Position numbers and translations under genes: made by a program
The notes under the pieces: model-generated
Databases searched by the model: none
What the model was told of the DNA's origin: nothing
What the model saw: the letters and a program-made list of their open reading frames with translations, nothing else
Shown: positions 1 to 10,567 of the stretch, in pieces
Numbering within the stretch: position 1 is the stretch's first letter
Layout: every line of letters starts with the position of its first letter
Source of the DNA: Macrocystis pyrifera
Lineage: Eukaryota; Sar; Phaeophyceae; Laminariales; Laminariaceae
Length of the DNA stretch: 64,000 nt
Direction of reading: 5' to 3'
Assembly: GCA_031763025.1 (NCBI GenBank)
Contig: JASSKH010000024.1
Span: forward strand, 11,926,087 to 11,990,086

Positions 1-863
1 AATTATTTTCCTTGGGTCAGCGAACTGATCACTGGATTTTTTGCATTCATTGGTAGCGTATCCCGTCAATCTTCCCTACAGCAATGCAGTACAATAACCG
101 GTGCTGTGCAAGATTAAAAGATAAATCGCAGTCTGTACCAAGCAAGGGTGCATTGTAACCAAGTCGAATCGTTAGATTCGAATGTGTAGTTGAAAAGAGT
201 ACAACATCTCCGGAACTTCAGGATGTATAGCAGGAGAGCTTTCCACCTAGATGAGTCCGAACAGGAGATTAGCATACACGAGGGGGATGTCTCTCTGATA
301 ACAGCATGTCTTGTTACAGCGTTAAGCTGGCAGTATATAAAACAAAAACATGTTCCTTCGTTTTGTGGGCGGCAGGAACGTTAATACTTTGTTCACTCCT
401 ATTCTTGTTGCGGAATGATGAACAAATTCACTGTTTTAGACTACTACACACATTTAGTATTCCTTTATCGTTTAACTGACTGGAATGTAGTTCACGGTTT
501 GATGATTCTTAGACTGATAGCTAAGCTTGCATAACACGTGCAGAAAAGTAGCAGAGCTGGATATTTTACATCTGCTTGTTTTGTGTATTCTAGCAGAATG
601 AATTGGCTCTCAGTAGTTCAAGTTGAATACTTTAACCACAACAATTATGCCCTTGTTGCGTGCATTTTTTTCAAGTATGGCATGTGGCGCAGAGGTCGTA
701 CTAATTGTTTTGTTTGCCTGGGACTACCAGCATTGAAACGAGTTATCGTAACGAGAGGTCGTATTGGAGATGTTACTTGACAGTAGCTATCATTTTGTCG
801 TCACTGGATACCACGGAATATCTGGTAGTATACGGTACAAGGGATCCATAATAGATGGATTTT

Positions 864-1007
864 GGGTGTGTCACCACCTGACGAACGTTGTCATAGACCG
901 TAGTCGGGTACGGGTGTGTCATCACCTGACGAACGTTGTCATAGGCCGTAATCGGATTCGGGTGTGTCATCACCTGACGAACGTCGTCGTAGGAGGTATA
1001 TGTATCT
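864..1007. repeat. 48-bp tandem repeat, three copies
   Basis: Three copies start at 864, 912 and 960, each beginning GGGTGTGTCA(C/T)CACCTGACG. The period is exactly 48 bp, so both strands stay open as a 16-residue repeat. Copies differ at a few sites in the second half of the unit. Confidence 0.9.
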
Positions 1008-1428
1008 GTTATGTATCTGTTAAAGATCATCAAGATCGGAAACAGCCAAGAGGAGCGTTTGCACGCCCACTTGTTCACTCTACTTTTGCTCATCATCATC
1101 AGCTTGTCTGCTGAGCTTAATAACTAATCAACCTTGGCCTGGAGTCGCCAACATCATCATCTTTCTTCTATTCGAAGATTTCACGCGAGTCTGCCTGACA
1201 GCAACTCAAGCGTTTGCACCTCGATCAGTTCTGTGTCTTGACCGGTCATCGGCAAGCGAGACTAAGCGTACACCAGCTTCGAGCTGATACACGCTACTTC
1301 ACACCAATCCTCAATATCACGACCCGGCGCCGCAACACGAGTACGAGGCAATCGCGCCAGCATAGGTTCAAGTCACAGCGAGTAGGCGGTTACGGTCGTA
1401 AAGCCTGTCGCGTCAAGCGGGACAAACG

Positions 1429-1448
1429 GGGGGAGGGGGGGGGGGGGG
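1429..1448. repeat. G homopolymer tract
   Basis: A nearly pure run of G lies directly downstream (on the minus strand) of the last visible sulfatase exon. Similar G-runs occur near 7984-8010, 8146-8156 and 8890-8910. Confidence 0.85.
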
Positions 1449-1479
1449 TCTGTATACGGGACCCACGGGACTCACGCAC

Positions 1480-4400
1480 CTGAAACGCCAAGTACATGAA
1501 AAGAGGGTCGTCGGCGCCGTCCGCCTGATGCTCATTGGCGATTTCGATGGCTCGGTCGCCGAACAAGGTAGTGCTGTAGAGCCCCTTAGAACCCGGACCC
1601 TGCGACAAAGAAGGATCAGGCGCCTGTTGTACGTGGTATGATGATGCTCCTTAAACAAGGTCAGGGGGAGGGTATGGTCGGCTGCTCTCGTGCACTGCCT
1701 AACGAAGATACTAGATCTAGAGCGTGTAGAGTACCGGTGTATATAGATGTTGTATATTCCGACCACAACGAAATGTACGACGTTCATGCGATGCCACTTT
1801 TTTTTTGGCGTGCGTTAGTTTGCACGTGCTCTAAGCGGGGTGTTTTTTCGACAGCTTGAATGCGAGTTGACGAACACATCAGCCAGAGAGCACGCAAGCG
1901 GTGGTCGTCGTCGTGTGACACGCGAAGACTCGCGGTGGTTTGAGGCGCAAGCAAGCAGCCGCGGGATAATAATCCTTTTTTTTTCATGAACGCACTTGGC
2001 GTGCAGTGTTCGTCGTGTAGTCCATGTACCCGTCCTTGTCTCCGTATCCGAAATCGCTGTAAGTGTGGGACTTTCCTCTTTCCTCGTAAACCCTTTCGCC
2101 GTTCGACAACCAATTTCAGGCAGGCCCGGGTGACGACATGGTCGGGGAGGGAGTAAAATTAAAATTAAAATCGAAGAGGAGAGAGGCTTGAGACACGGTT
2201 GGGGCACGCGAACAAACACGATAAAAGTACGGGAAAAAATAACTAAAAAACGAGCGTTGGAACTATTAATAGGAAACATCGAGAGCCAACCCAAACGCAG
2301 CCAGACATGATACGCGTACAGAGGAATATCCAAGATTTTGAGAACATAAACAACTTGGTAAAAGAGTAGCCCACCATCGAAGTATTTTTTTTTTTTTCAG
2401 TGGACTAAAAACGAGAAAAATGGACGTTGTGAGAAACGGGCCCCTGATGTCAAGACATGTCCTCGTCGTCGTCTCGCACGACTCGGTCGTCTCAGCGTAG
2501 AATTTTCTGCGTCTACAACCCTTGCGGCCGGCGGCTTTTGTGAGAGGTTTCCTGCGCTGTGCCCAGAGCTCAATGCGGCAGTATATCCTGGGTATGAACC
2601 TGTTGCTGGGGCAGGGAGGCCCCATCTAGTCCAACTGTCACAGGGAATGATAGGTGGAAGAGCAGAAGACCGTAACAAGTACACACATTGGGCAGATCAC
2701 GATCTACAGTAGATCATCCGGATCCTATCCTGCCGTCATGATACATTGTGCAGGATCTGTACAGTACAGACCAAACCTAGGAAGCCTGTTCTATTTTGCG
2801 GGGGACCAACGTAAATAGGACCAAATATTGTTAGTAAAAATAGGGAAATATACAGGTTTTTGTGATTACCATAGGTCCTATTTACTATGCCCCCCCGTAA
2901 TAGGTGGTGCATATTATTATACGGACCCCACCCGGCAACACGAGCTATATAGATCACACAGATGAATAATCTATCTGGGCTTAAGTCTAGGTCATGAACT
3001 GGGGATGTGATCTATCTGGTCTGTCCCGATGTGTCCAACAGTGCCGTCGCACCTACGGCTCTCTCGCGACGCGGTGACAGCGACAGTAAGAACATGTTCC
3101 GGTATCGACGATCGCTTTGACAACTTCGTATACAGCAACGAGCGTTTTTTTGTTCTCACTTGTCATGGCCGTAGTACGTCTCCAGCGGGCCCAAGTAGCC
3201 TAGGAAGGTGTCGAAACCCTTGTTGAATGGGTAGTAGTCTTCTGCAAACATTCCCAGGTTCCACTTCCCCACCTGCCCTCGCAAGCAAAACAGAACAGTT
3301 TAAGCACTCGTCATTCGTCATTGGGGGGTAGTGAATGCAAGTGATGGATGGCCGGTGGTGGTGGTAGTGGGGGGGTGTACTCATTATCATGCATGGCCGT
3401 AGTCGTATGACCATAGACCCTCACATCCCTACAATGCCGGGACGGAGCGCGTCGGGTTTTCACCGACCAGGCATACATTGCTTGCACCAAGCGCGAAGCG
3501 CTGTGAGATGTTGGGCGAGTCGCATGAAGGGTGAGCTGCATCTTACCAAGAGCCGCTTGTGAGGCGGACTTTCTTGCATATGGTGGTGGTGGTGAGGGGT
3601 AGCACTACAGCTGTGCAGGCGCGTCAAGCAGCAATGTCAACTAGCACTCTGGCCGGGAATATAAGGAACGATTCGTCTCCATATTCGCGTATAAACGCTC
3701 CTTATGTGTCCGCCTGGAGTGGTATTAAATAGTAATGTGATAACATTTCGTTCACCACCATCAGCACAACAAACTACGGCGATGACAGGAGGGTGGAGGG
3801 TTGCTTGCCAGTTATTCAAGAAAATGGTTGACACACACACTGTTTTACGAGACGAATATTAATGGAACTAACCCTAACCCTATTCATATTAAGCCAATCA
3901 GAGCAACCCTAATCGTGGCCCTGAGCCAATCAGATCAAATGTCGAAAAAGTAGTAAGGTCTATTGGCAGAACGAGGGGGCGAAACGCGCTTTTGAAAAGA
4001 ATTCCTTTGATACGATATCCAACCCTTTTTTTTGCTAAACGAGAAGATGCTAAAGATGGCAAAACGATCATATCGTATAACCATACGTAATACCTTTCCG
4101 ATTTAAGGTTGCTATAAATAATGCATTTATTTTTGTACACCCTTGACCTTACCACCCACAGCCCACAACCCTTCGCTCCTTTGTTTTCCTGTGTTGGGAG
4201 CGTTTACAGCTCGGACAGATCATCGCCTCCCACTCTATGGATCTAGATCTTGAAGGGAAGATATGTCCCTCAATTGTATGATCTAGCTCATGTTCCCGCG
4301 TGGGAACCGTGTTGTCTGCACGATCTAGGACAAGTTTCCTGGGTTGGATCTGCCCAATAAGGCAGATATTGCGTTAGGGTCCGGGGTTAGGTCTTACGGC

Positions 4401-7400
4401 GTTTGATCCTAAGCGCTTTCTGGAACCACACGCCGTACACACAAAATTTCGCTTTCTTCCGTACTGTATCCTACCGGTATATGCTTATTTGCACGCGGCT
4501 TATTCATATAATTTCGGCCCTCTCGTAAGAAAACGGACTTTAGCCCTTCTAGAACTGCGATCCCGTTTTGGGGAAGAACCACTCAAACTCCAAGTAGTTT
4601 GTCCCCAAAGCGGACGGCAGTCCTAAAAGGGTTGAATAATCTAGGCAAGAAATACTAAAAAGAAAATACAGAAAGGATGTAGCCTAGCAGGCGCTCGCCA
4701 TCTCTATCAGTCCTAGTTCAATTGAAAGTCCCTTACTACGTGAATATACGCAGGACATTAATTGTAAGGGCCGTTCCTAACGAAATGAAAAACAAATCAC
4801 GATTCGTGACTTTTTGGCATGACATCAGATCACGAGCAATGCCATTTCAGTTCTAACGAAAAAAGCCGAAAAACGTCACGTTTCATGATATTTTCAAATA
4901 AAAAAATCCGATATTTCAAACCCAACGACCTTTGCGGGTGGAGCCAACTCTCGCGAGTGGGGCACGGCCAGGCCGGGCCGGGTCGACCGCGCCTGGCCCG
5001 GCCCGTAATATATTCGAATCACGAGCCGAAGCCTGACCCAGCCTGCGAGATTCGAATCTCACCGACTGTCGGCCAAGCCCGGTCCGCGAAATTTCATCTC
5101 GCAGTCCGTCTGCCCGGCCTGGCCTGTGACATTCTCAGGTCATTTTCGCTTTTGTCTTCGAGCTGTGGCTCCTCCTCCTCAAAATTTGGAGGCTACAACG
5201 TGCTCGTTAGCCCGCGCCCAGCGGTGTCTTTGGGTAGCCGCCCGTTGTCCACAAGCGGCGTACGAAGCAGAGTCTGCCATGCCCCTATACCGGCCTTCGG
5301 ATACCGTTGGTCCGCGTGGGTTGAGTAGTACCTTGATCAGGCGTATTTCGAGACACGACAAATGTCACGAAATGTGATTTTGATTTTTTGTAGGGAAAAT
5401 CTAAAACAAATGGCGTCATGAATCGTGATTTTTTTTTTGCCATGATTCACGACAAAAAATTACGATTCAAGACAAAAATCTCACGAATCATGTTTTTTTT
5501 TGCTCGTTAGGAATGGCCCCAAGAAATCTATACACCCTTCTCGCTCCGCCATAAGGATAAGGATGTTAGCGTATAACATCTGATTTCAGGTTTCTTACGA
5601 GAAAGGTCGATGCTGCAAGACGTGATTATCCAAAGCCTCAACCAACTGTTATGGTACTGTTTTGAACGGTGCAGAAAGGCCGGTAATTACTAGGTAATAG
5701 TTATTTGGATCGTACTTGTACTGCTTGGGAGGCGTATCTTAGACGGAAACCAGTGGTTTCCAGCGAGGTAATTAGCCTCCTCTCAGTCTTTCATCGTGCT
5801 CTAAAAGGAATAAAGCAGATATTCTTCTATCTCTAAGCCGTCAACACACGTGAGTAACAACGAGTACCCGCGCAATAGGCAAACCTGGCAAGGGATACAG
5901 AACTTCCCGACCTGACGTCATTATTTGTGGCGTCGACGGCAGGACGAACCTGCGCGTGAAATTACAAAGGGTTTCGAATCCACACCAACGGATACAAGTC
6001 GACGAGACAGCCAAACACTGCAAGAAAAGTGATACATCTTGCCGCGCGAGTGTTTATGCTGTAGTAGGGACAGCTTACACGCGAATTACTTTACTACTGC
6101 TGACGGCTCACCATGTGCGTGTTGTACCCGGCATACTTGAAACGCTCCGCAAGGGTAACCTCGTCAAGCGGTACCCCCCACGGCATAAAGTTGTCCAGCT
6201 CCTCAAAATGCATCCCCGTGCGGAACGAGTCTCGTCCGGTCATGAGGGACGCCTTTTTTTGTGTCATTCGTGTGTCCAGGGGCAGACGGTGAGGGACAGG
6301 GCGATCATGACAGACGAAGGGTGGACGGATCTGCTGTTGTAATACAGTGTCCGTGCCGGAAAATCCCAACACGGAGACGGCGCCCGCTGCTAGGATATTC
6401 GGTCATGAGACATCGAGACTCGCTTTCGCACGATAAGCGAAGAAAGTAGACCCGAGGAAGCGGTGCTGAGGGTGTGCCATGCTAAATCCCACATGATAGC
6501 CAACACTAGCCTATGCTCAGTGGTGGCAACAAGAAAATAAAATGAGCCTCGACGCCAAGTTGGCGTTTTTTACGCGCTACTGTACGTAGCGGGCGCCTTC
6601 TGCAATACGGGAGGCGAAACTTTAATAGTAGGAAAGTTGAAAAGTGGACAGATGTCTATGGTATCAAGAGTAGGACAGTTAAAAGTGGACAGATATCTAC
6701 AGTTTAGGCCCACGAATAAGATTTAAACAATAAGATTAAACCCTACTAAGAATGAGAACACGAGGCTCGGGTTTTGGGGGAAGCTAAGAAAATTGGATTA
6801 AAAAATCGTGCTCAGAGGCGAACACTACGCTAACTCTCTGCATAATAGCCTAAGCTTAAGGCTGTTCAAGGATAGTGTCACGGGAAGGTTCTAGGGCTTG
6901 CTCACACTACAGTAGGTGCTTCTTGTTGGCGGGCCCATACTTTAATCAAGTAATATACTGTAGTCGTAAAGGTGTGAAAACTAGGCGTAGGTGTGGGCGT
7001 GAAATGCGTGTGACGTCTGACGATCGCGAGGAAGTAGTTTTTAAATTATTACGATAGTAATGAATAATAACTTACAAGCCGAGGTGCAACAGGCAACAGC
7101 ACGCACTGGCTACTCGCTGCGCTATGCTACAGCAGTAGGTAGTATCAGGTGACAGAAGGTAGGTCTGTAATTAAAAAATCTTCGAGACTTTCATCACGAC
7201 CTACCCGCGCAGGCGTGCCGATATGGTTCGTGTAGTATCTCGTTATCCGCACGCCGCCCTTGGCGAGGGAGTCAATGAAAGGCGTAGCCTCGGCCATATC
7301 CGTGCTGCTCGAGTCCATGTCGTTCATCCCCAAGTCGTCGACCAAGATAAATATCACGTTCAGGGCCGTCTCCTTTTGTTCTGCCTCCTCCTCAGCTGCT

Positions 7401-7781
7401 CCACTCTTCTTCTCTCCACCATCACCACCACCACCACCACCACCACCGCTGCTAATCCTTCCATCCCCAGCACCGTCCATCCCGAGGGAGGAGGGGGGGG
7501 TGCTGCTGGCCCGAGCCTCTCCGTGAGGAGCAACGGTGTACTCCTTCTCGCTGAGGCTCGTAGGCGGCTGCTTGGTAGCAGGGTGGAGGTCACTACTAAG
7601 ATGGCCACTGCCACTCCGGGCGTCGCGAACAAAAACAGAAGCGGCTATCGTTACGACCACGGCGACCCCGCCAACTACTAAGCCCGCTAGTCGCGGGAAA
7701 AGGGGGGTTTCGGTCGCTCGTGGCGGCGGCGGCGGCGGCGGCGGTGGTGGCCACGACTTGGACTTCCTCCCGCCACAGTCG
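1480..7781 (-). CDS. S1-family sulfatase-like protein, partial, catalytic residues missing
   Basis: Minus-strand exons 7205-7781 (5' edge tentative), 6112-6252, 3160-3272, 1996-2077 (acceptor inferred) and 1480-1599 join in frame across GT-AG introns. The first exon has a Pro run from the GGC/GGT repeat, then a hydrophobic stretch (LAGLVVGGVAVVVTIAASVF) typical of a type II signal anchor. A low-complexity linker follows, then the sulfatase start (NVIFILVDDLGMND) with its metal-binding Asp pair. The next parts match arylsulfatase B-like order: TGRDSFRTG, PWGVPLDEVTLAERFKYAGY, a GKW(H)LG-type block, GFDTFLGYL, and DRAIEIANEH..PLFMYLAFQ. The C-x-P-x-R position reads G-T-P-A-R (GGC for the Cys) and GKWHLG reads GKWNLG (AAC), so both the formylglycine precursor and the His are lost. 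The protein is probably secretory and inactive as a hydrolase, or a decaying gene. The C-terminal half is not in the window. No ATG was fixed; an upstream exon is likely. Confidence 0.85.
2690..2790. repeat. Dispersed GATC-rich repeat (copy 1)
   Basis: This stretch aligns by eye with 9170-9290: shared blocks are AGATCATCC, TGCAGGATC(T/C)GTA, ACAGA(C/T)C(C)AA(A/C)C and C(C/T)AGGAA. Part of the family is also present inverted at about 4300-4370 (GTTTCCTGGGTTGGATCTG). A MITE lies directly next to this copy. Confidence 0.6.
2792..2902. mobile_element. MITE, ~110 bp, TATTACGGGGG family
   Basis: Terminal inverted repeats of about 28 bp are visible: the left end carries GCGGGGGACC...TAAATAGGACC and the right end is its inverse (GGTCCTATTTACTAT...CCCCCGTAATA). 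TA flanks both ends, consistent with a TA target duplication. It lies in a sulfatase intron. Related copies are at 17591-17698 and 63962-64000. Confidence 0.8.
3372..3416 (+). repeat. G-rich dispersed repeat with ATGCATGGCCGTAGTCGTAT core
   Basis: A G-run is followed by GTACTCATTATC and the 20-bp core, then GACCATA. The same block recurs at about 7985-8045 and 8085-8137 on this strand and, more diverged, on the minus strand at about 21359-21402. Confidence 0.75.
3868..3881. repeat. Short telomere-like CCCTAA motif
   Basis: Two tandem CCCTAA-type units lie in an intron of the sulfatase gene. This is too short to be called an interstitial telomere. Confidence 0.4.
4768..5520. mobile_element. 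Non-autonomous TIR/foldback element, ~750 bp
   Basis: The left end reads GGGCCGTTCCTAACGA and the right end, inverted, GGGGCCATTCCTAACGA. Each is followed by an A-rich zone with repeated TCACGATTCGTGA-type palindromes. The middle (about 4970-5130) is GC-rich with self-complementary GGCCAGGCCGGGCCGG / CGCCTGGCCCGGCCC. No transposase-like ORF is present; the long open frames inside are low-complexity shadows. It sits in a sulfatase intron. Confidence 0.7.
6735..6960. repeat. Dispersed repeat shared with 60.2-60.4 kb
   Basis: The end of this stretch, GTGCTTCTTGTTGGCGGGCC followed by CATACT, recurs at 60381-60407 with GTGTTTCTT. The upstream AGCTAAGA(A)AATTGG(A/G)TT and ATAGCCTA(A/T)GCT..AAGG blocks also recur in the same order. 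It lies in the first visible sulfatase intron. Confidence 0.65.
7421..7447. repeat. (CCA)n / (GTG)n microsatellite in coding exon
   Basis: About nine CCA units lie inside the first visible sulfatase exon and encode a Gly run in the linker between membrane anchor and catalytic domain. A GGC/GGT run at 7721-7750 encodes the Pro run before the anchor. Confidence 0.85.
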
Positions 7782-7983
7782 CTTCGACGTAAGTGCGCCC
7801 TTCTCGCGATTCCGGCAGCAACGGCGTCGACTCATCGTGATGCCTCATCGTACCAATCGTGGTATCGTGTTATGTTAGGATACAATAATAAGTTTTTTGT
7901 TACCGCTTCCTAGGGTGAAAGAACCAGCAGCCTCGGCGAGCAGTGAGTCACCTGTTCCTGTTGTTATCGCGGGACTTTTCATG

Positions 7984-8190
7984 TGTTGGGGGGGGGAGGG
8001 GCGGGGGGGGTACTTGATATCATGCATGGCCGTAGTCGTATGACCAGAGGGATACTCATTCGATATGGGATAGAGGGGGTGTACTCGATAGGAGAGATGT
8101 ACTCGATCTCATGCATGGCCGTAGTCGTATGACCATAGTTAGTGGGGGGGGGGGCGTACTCATTTGTTGCTTGCCTTAGTCATTTGACCA
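7984..8190 (+). repeat. G-rich repeat cluster
   Basis: Two or three imperfect copies of the G-run + GTACTC + ATGCATGGCCGTAGTCGTAT block follow one another, separated by short linkers. The last copy is degenerate. The region between the sulfatase 5' end and the LINE tail otherwise holds nothing recognisable. Confidence 0.7.
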
Positions 8191-8270
8191 TTGACCACGC
8201 ATCCCTTTCGAGACGGAGCACCGTTCCTACTCCTAATAGAGACACCTCCAACAATTGGGCGCTCACTACG

Positions 8271-8714
8271 TTATTTCCATATATTACATAGAAACTTTTT
8301 GCTAATCTTATCCCCTTCCTGTCTGGCCGCCTGTGGCCACCATCTATCTCCTAGGAGAGCGATCGTTTTTTTCCTCTCGCTGCTATTCAGTGCATCACAC
8401 TCCTCCATGTCATATTCGTCTATTTCCCTCATCTCCTCTTCTAACACAGCCTGTTCCTCCTTGTATATTTCACATTCTCCTACTATGTAAGTTCTACTCC
8501 CTATTGCTTTGTCACACGGGCACATATGTGCATCTACTTCTTCCTCCTCCTGGCTACGGGTATACCTCTTTCTTCTTTCTGGCAGATCCAGGTCACCTAC
8601 ACGAAAGCGCAGTTTCAGCGTTTTCGCGAAGTCCATTGGGCGGTGCAAATACGTTTTCATTCCTATTCCTTCCCTTAATCCCCCGTATATCTCCATGTGT
8701 TTTTCGGATTCCAC
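8271..8714 (-). pseudogene. LINE (non-LTR retrotransposon) ORF2 C-terminal fragment
   Basis: One open frame of about 147 codons ends in a stop at the left. It contains a Cys-containing block (HMCPCDKAIGS...GECEIYKEEQAVL) followed by an acidic EEMREIDEYDMEE segment and ALLGDRWWPQAARQEGDKIS. In non-LTR elements this is the region downstream of the reverse transcriptase (the H-x-C-x-C / GECE tail). No RT motif is present upstream, so this is a 5'-truncated insertion. The opposite strand is also open but pyrimidine-rich and is a shadow. Confidence 0.7.
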
Positions 8715-9169
8715 TTTGTTTCTTAGCGCTAGCCTTTCCCTTCTTTCTATCCTTTCTTCTACTTCTGCCTTGTACCTCCCAAACTAGTTGATAGAGCTGT
8801 ATGGGAGAAAACAAAGAGCGAGCTGGAATAAGGTGGGATGGCGCAGTTGAGGAAGTATGGAAGTATACAGGGGGAAACCAAGAAGAGACGGAGGGGGGGG
8901 GGGGGGGGGGGACTCAGTTAATCTACCGTAGACCTAGGTCTGTCCGACATGTGCGCCATTGTATTGCTTCGGATGACCGTGTACCGTTGCTCGACGACGG
9001 GTAACAGGGTCCGAAGGAGATAAACAACGGAGTTTCTAGCATCTATAATACGGGGTTGGATGTACATACGTGGTACTACTCTGTACACTGATATCCCTTG
9101 ACAAGTTGGTAAAGTTTAGAACGTTGTATGAAATAGTTTACACATCGGACAGGCAACGATCCTCGGTAC

Positions 9170-9290
9170 GTACGTAGATCATCCAGAACCCAACCTACAG
9201 TTCTGAGGTGTTTTGCAGGATCCGTATATTAATAGTACAGATCCAACCCAGGAAACACATCCTACCTTGATCATGCAGATCGTATACGAC
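9170..9290. repeat. Dispersed GATC-rich repeat (copy 2)
   Basis: See 2690-2790: the AGATCATCC and GCAGGATC(C/T)GTA blocks are shared with that copy. The CAGATCCAACCCAGGAAAC block here is matched, inverted, at about 4340-4360. Confidence 0.6.
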
Positions 9291-10050
9291 TCCAGGTGTG
9301 TTTACACGAGCTGGCCTTACATTCCCTGATCGCGCGGATTTTGAGAGGGGGCAAAGTAGTATGTAGATGACACAAGAAACAGGAAAGAAAGCTGTTCTAC
9401 ACAACAGGCTGGACTTCTTAGTGGAGAATGGGTGCGTTCTACTGTACACTATCTTCAGAGCAATTATTACTATTATGCTTGCCATCCGACAAGGTGTAGT
9501 GTTGTTCCAACACAGACCGAGGAACAGAAAGCGAAGAACTCTCCACAGTACAATTAATGAACTCCCGAATTAATTTATTTTCCTGTAAAAATATCAGTCT
9601 GTCTTTCTTTATCGCTAGTTTTCTTTTGGTTTGGTGTCCTGCACTGCTGTATGTTGTTCACGTGTGTATACGTAAAGATGGTATAGCAATGCCGTGCGGA
9701 CTCAATAAGCACTCCCTCCTGGTGGGATCAAGGTGCGGGCGTACAGCACTAGATCCAGCCCAACCCCTACAACCTTGAACCTAAACATTGTAAGACCTAC
9801 TATAATAACGTTTATCTACTATTAATATATACACGAGTCAACCGCCGTAAAAAAAACTAGTATTGTGTCAGCCGCCACGCGATTCGCCGCAAACTGAAAA
9901 AATGTAACCTTGCCGCGTCTTCACGATCTCACGATACATGCTACCTGTACCTGGTACCAGACACCGCTCTGGCCGGAAACATGAGGACTTACTACTAAAT
10001 ACCATAGCTCTATTTAATTGTATTTTCTATTTCCGGTACGAAACTACAAC

Positions 10051-10567
10051 TTATTATTATTATTATTGTGCTTGCCTTCCGACAATATAGCGTAGATGCC
10101 GTTGCTACATGAACCAAACATCCTTCCGTAAATCAGTATTATCCCTCATACACTTCTCTGCCAGTCGTTTCATAATTTCCATTCCCCACATCATTTCATT
10201 TTAGCTACCTGGGCTTTCAACCTCATACAAAGCAGTATCATAACATACCGGTTATTATTAACGGTACGTAAATAAGCTTTCGTTGAAGCGCATACATACC
10301 CTCTGGTACATATTAATACTCGTAGTAAAAAGCTTCACGTGATTTCCGTCCAGGGTAGTGTACGATAATATGTAGGGGTACAGCAGTAAATAACATAAAC
10401 TACGGCGGCAGTTTTGGCTTGTGGCATCGATTTTTGAATTGTTACGATAGGCAGAGAAACGTATGTATGAGGGATACAATTGATTTACGGAAAGATATTC
10501 GGTTTATATAGGAACGGAAGCTACGCTATATGTTGTCGAAAGGCAAGCATCATCATAATTAATAATG
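10051..10567. mobile_element. Foldback element with ~112-bp inverted arms
   Basis: The left arm (10051-10162) and right arm (10450-10567) are inverted copies. Both carry TTATTATTA..GCTTGCCTT(C/T)CGACAA, TATAGCGTAG, CTTTCCGTAAATCA/TCCTTCCGTAAATCA and ATCCCTCATACA...TCTCTGCC in the same order. The ~290-bp centre has no recognisable gene. A further isolated arm-end (ATTATGCTTGCCATCCGACA) occurs at about 9471-9490. Confidence 0.75.

Larger units (their letters stand above)
1..1479. other. No gene recognised; left flank
   Basis: I see no convincing exon here. The sulfatase gene on the minus strand should continue leftwards (the last visible exon stops at 1480 with a good GT donor, well before the family's usual end), but no segment matching the expected downstream sulfatase region was found. 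The stretch holds the 48-bp tandem repeat at 864-1007 and a G-run at 1429-1448. Confidence 0.5.

Noticed and set aside
7223-7681. Plus-strand frame with a poly-Thr run
   Set aside because: Antisense of the sulfatase exon and its CCA repeat.
8333-8791. Plus-strand Phe/Ser/Leu-rich frames
   Set aside because: Antisense of the purine-rich LINE tail on the minus strand.
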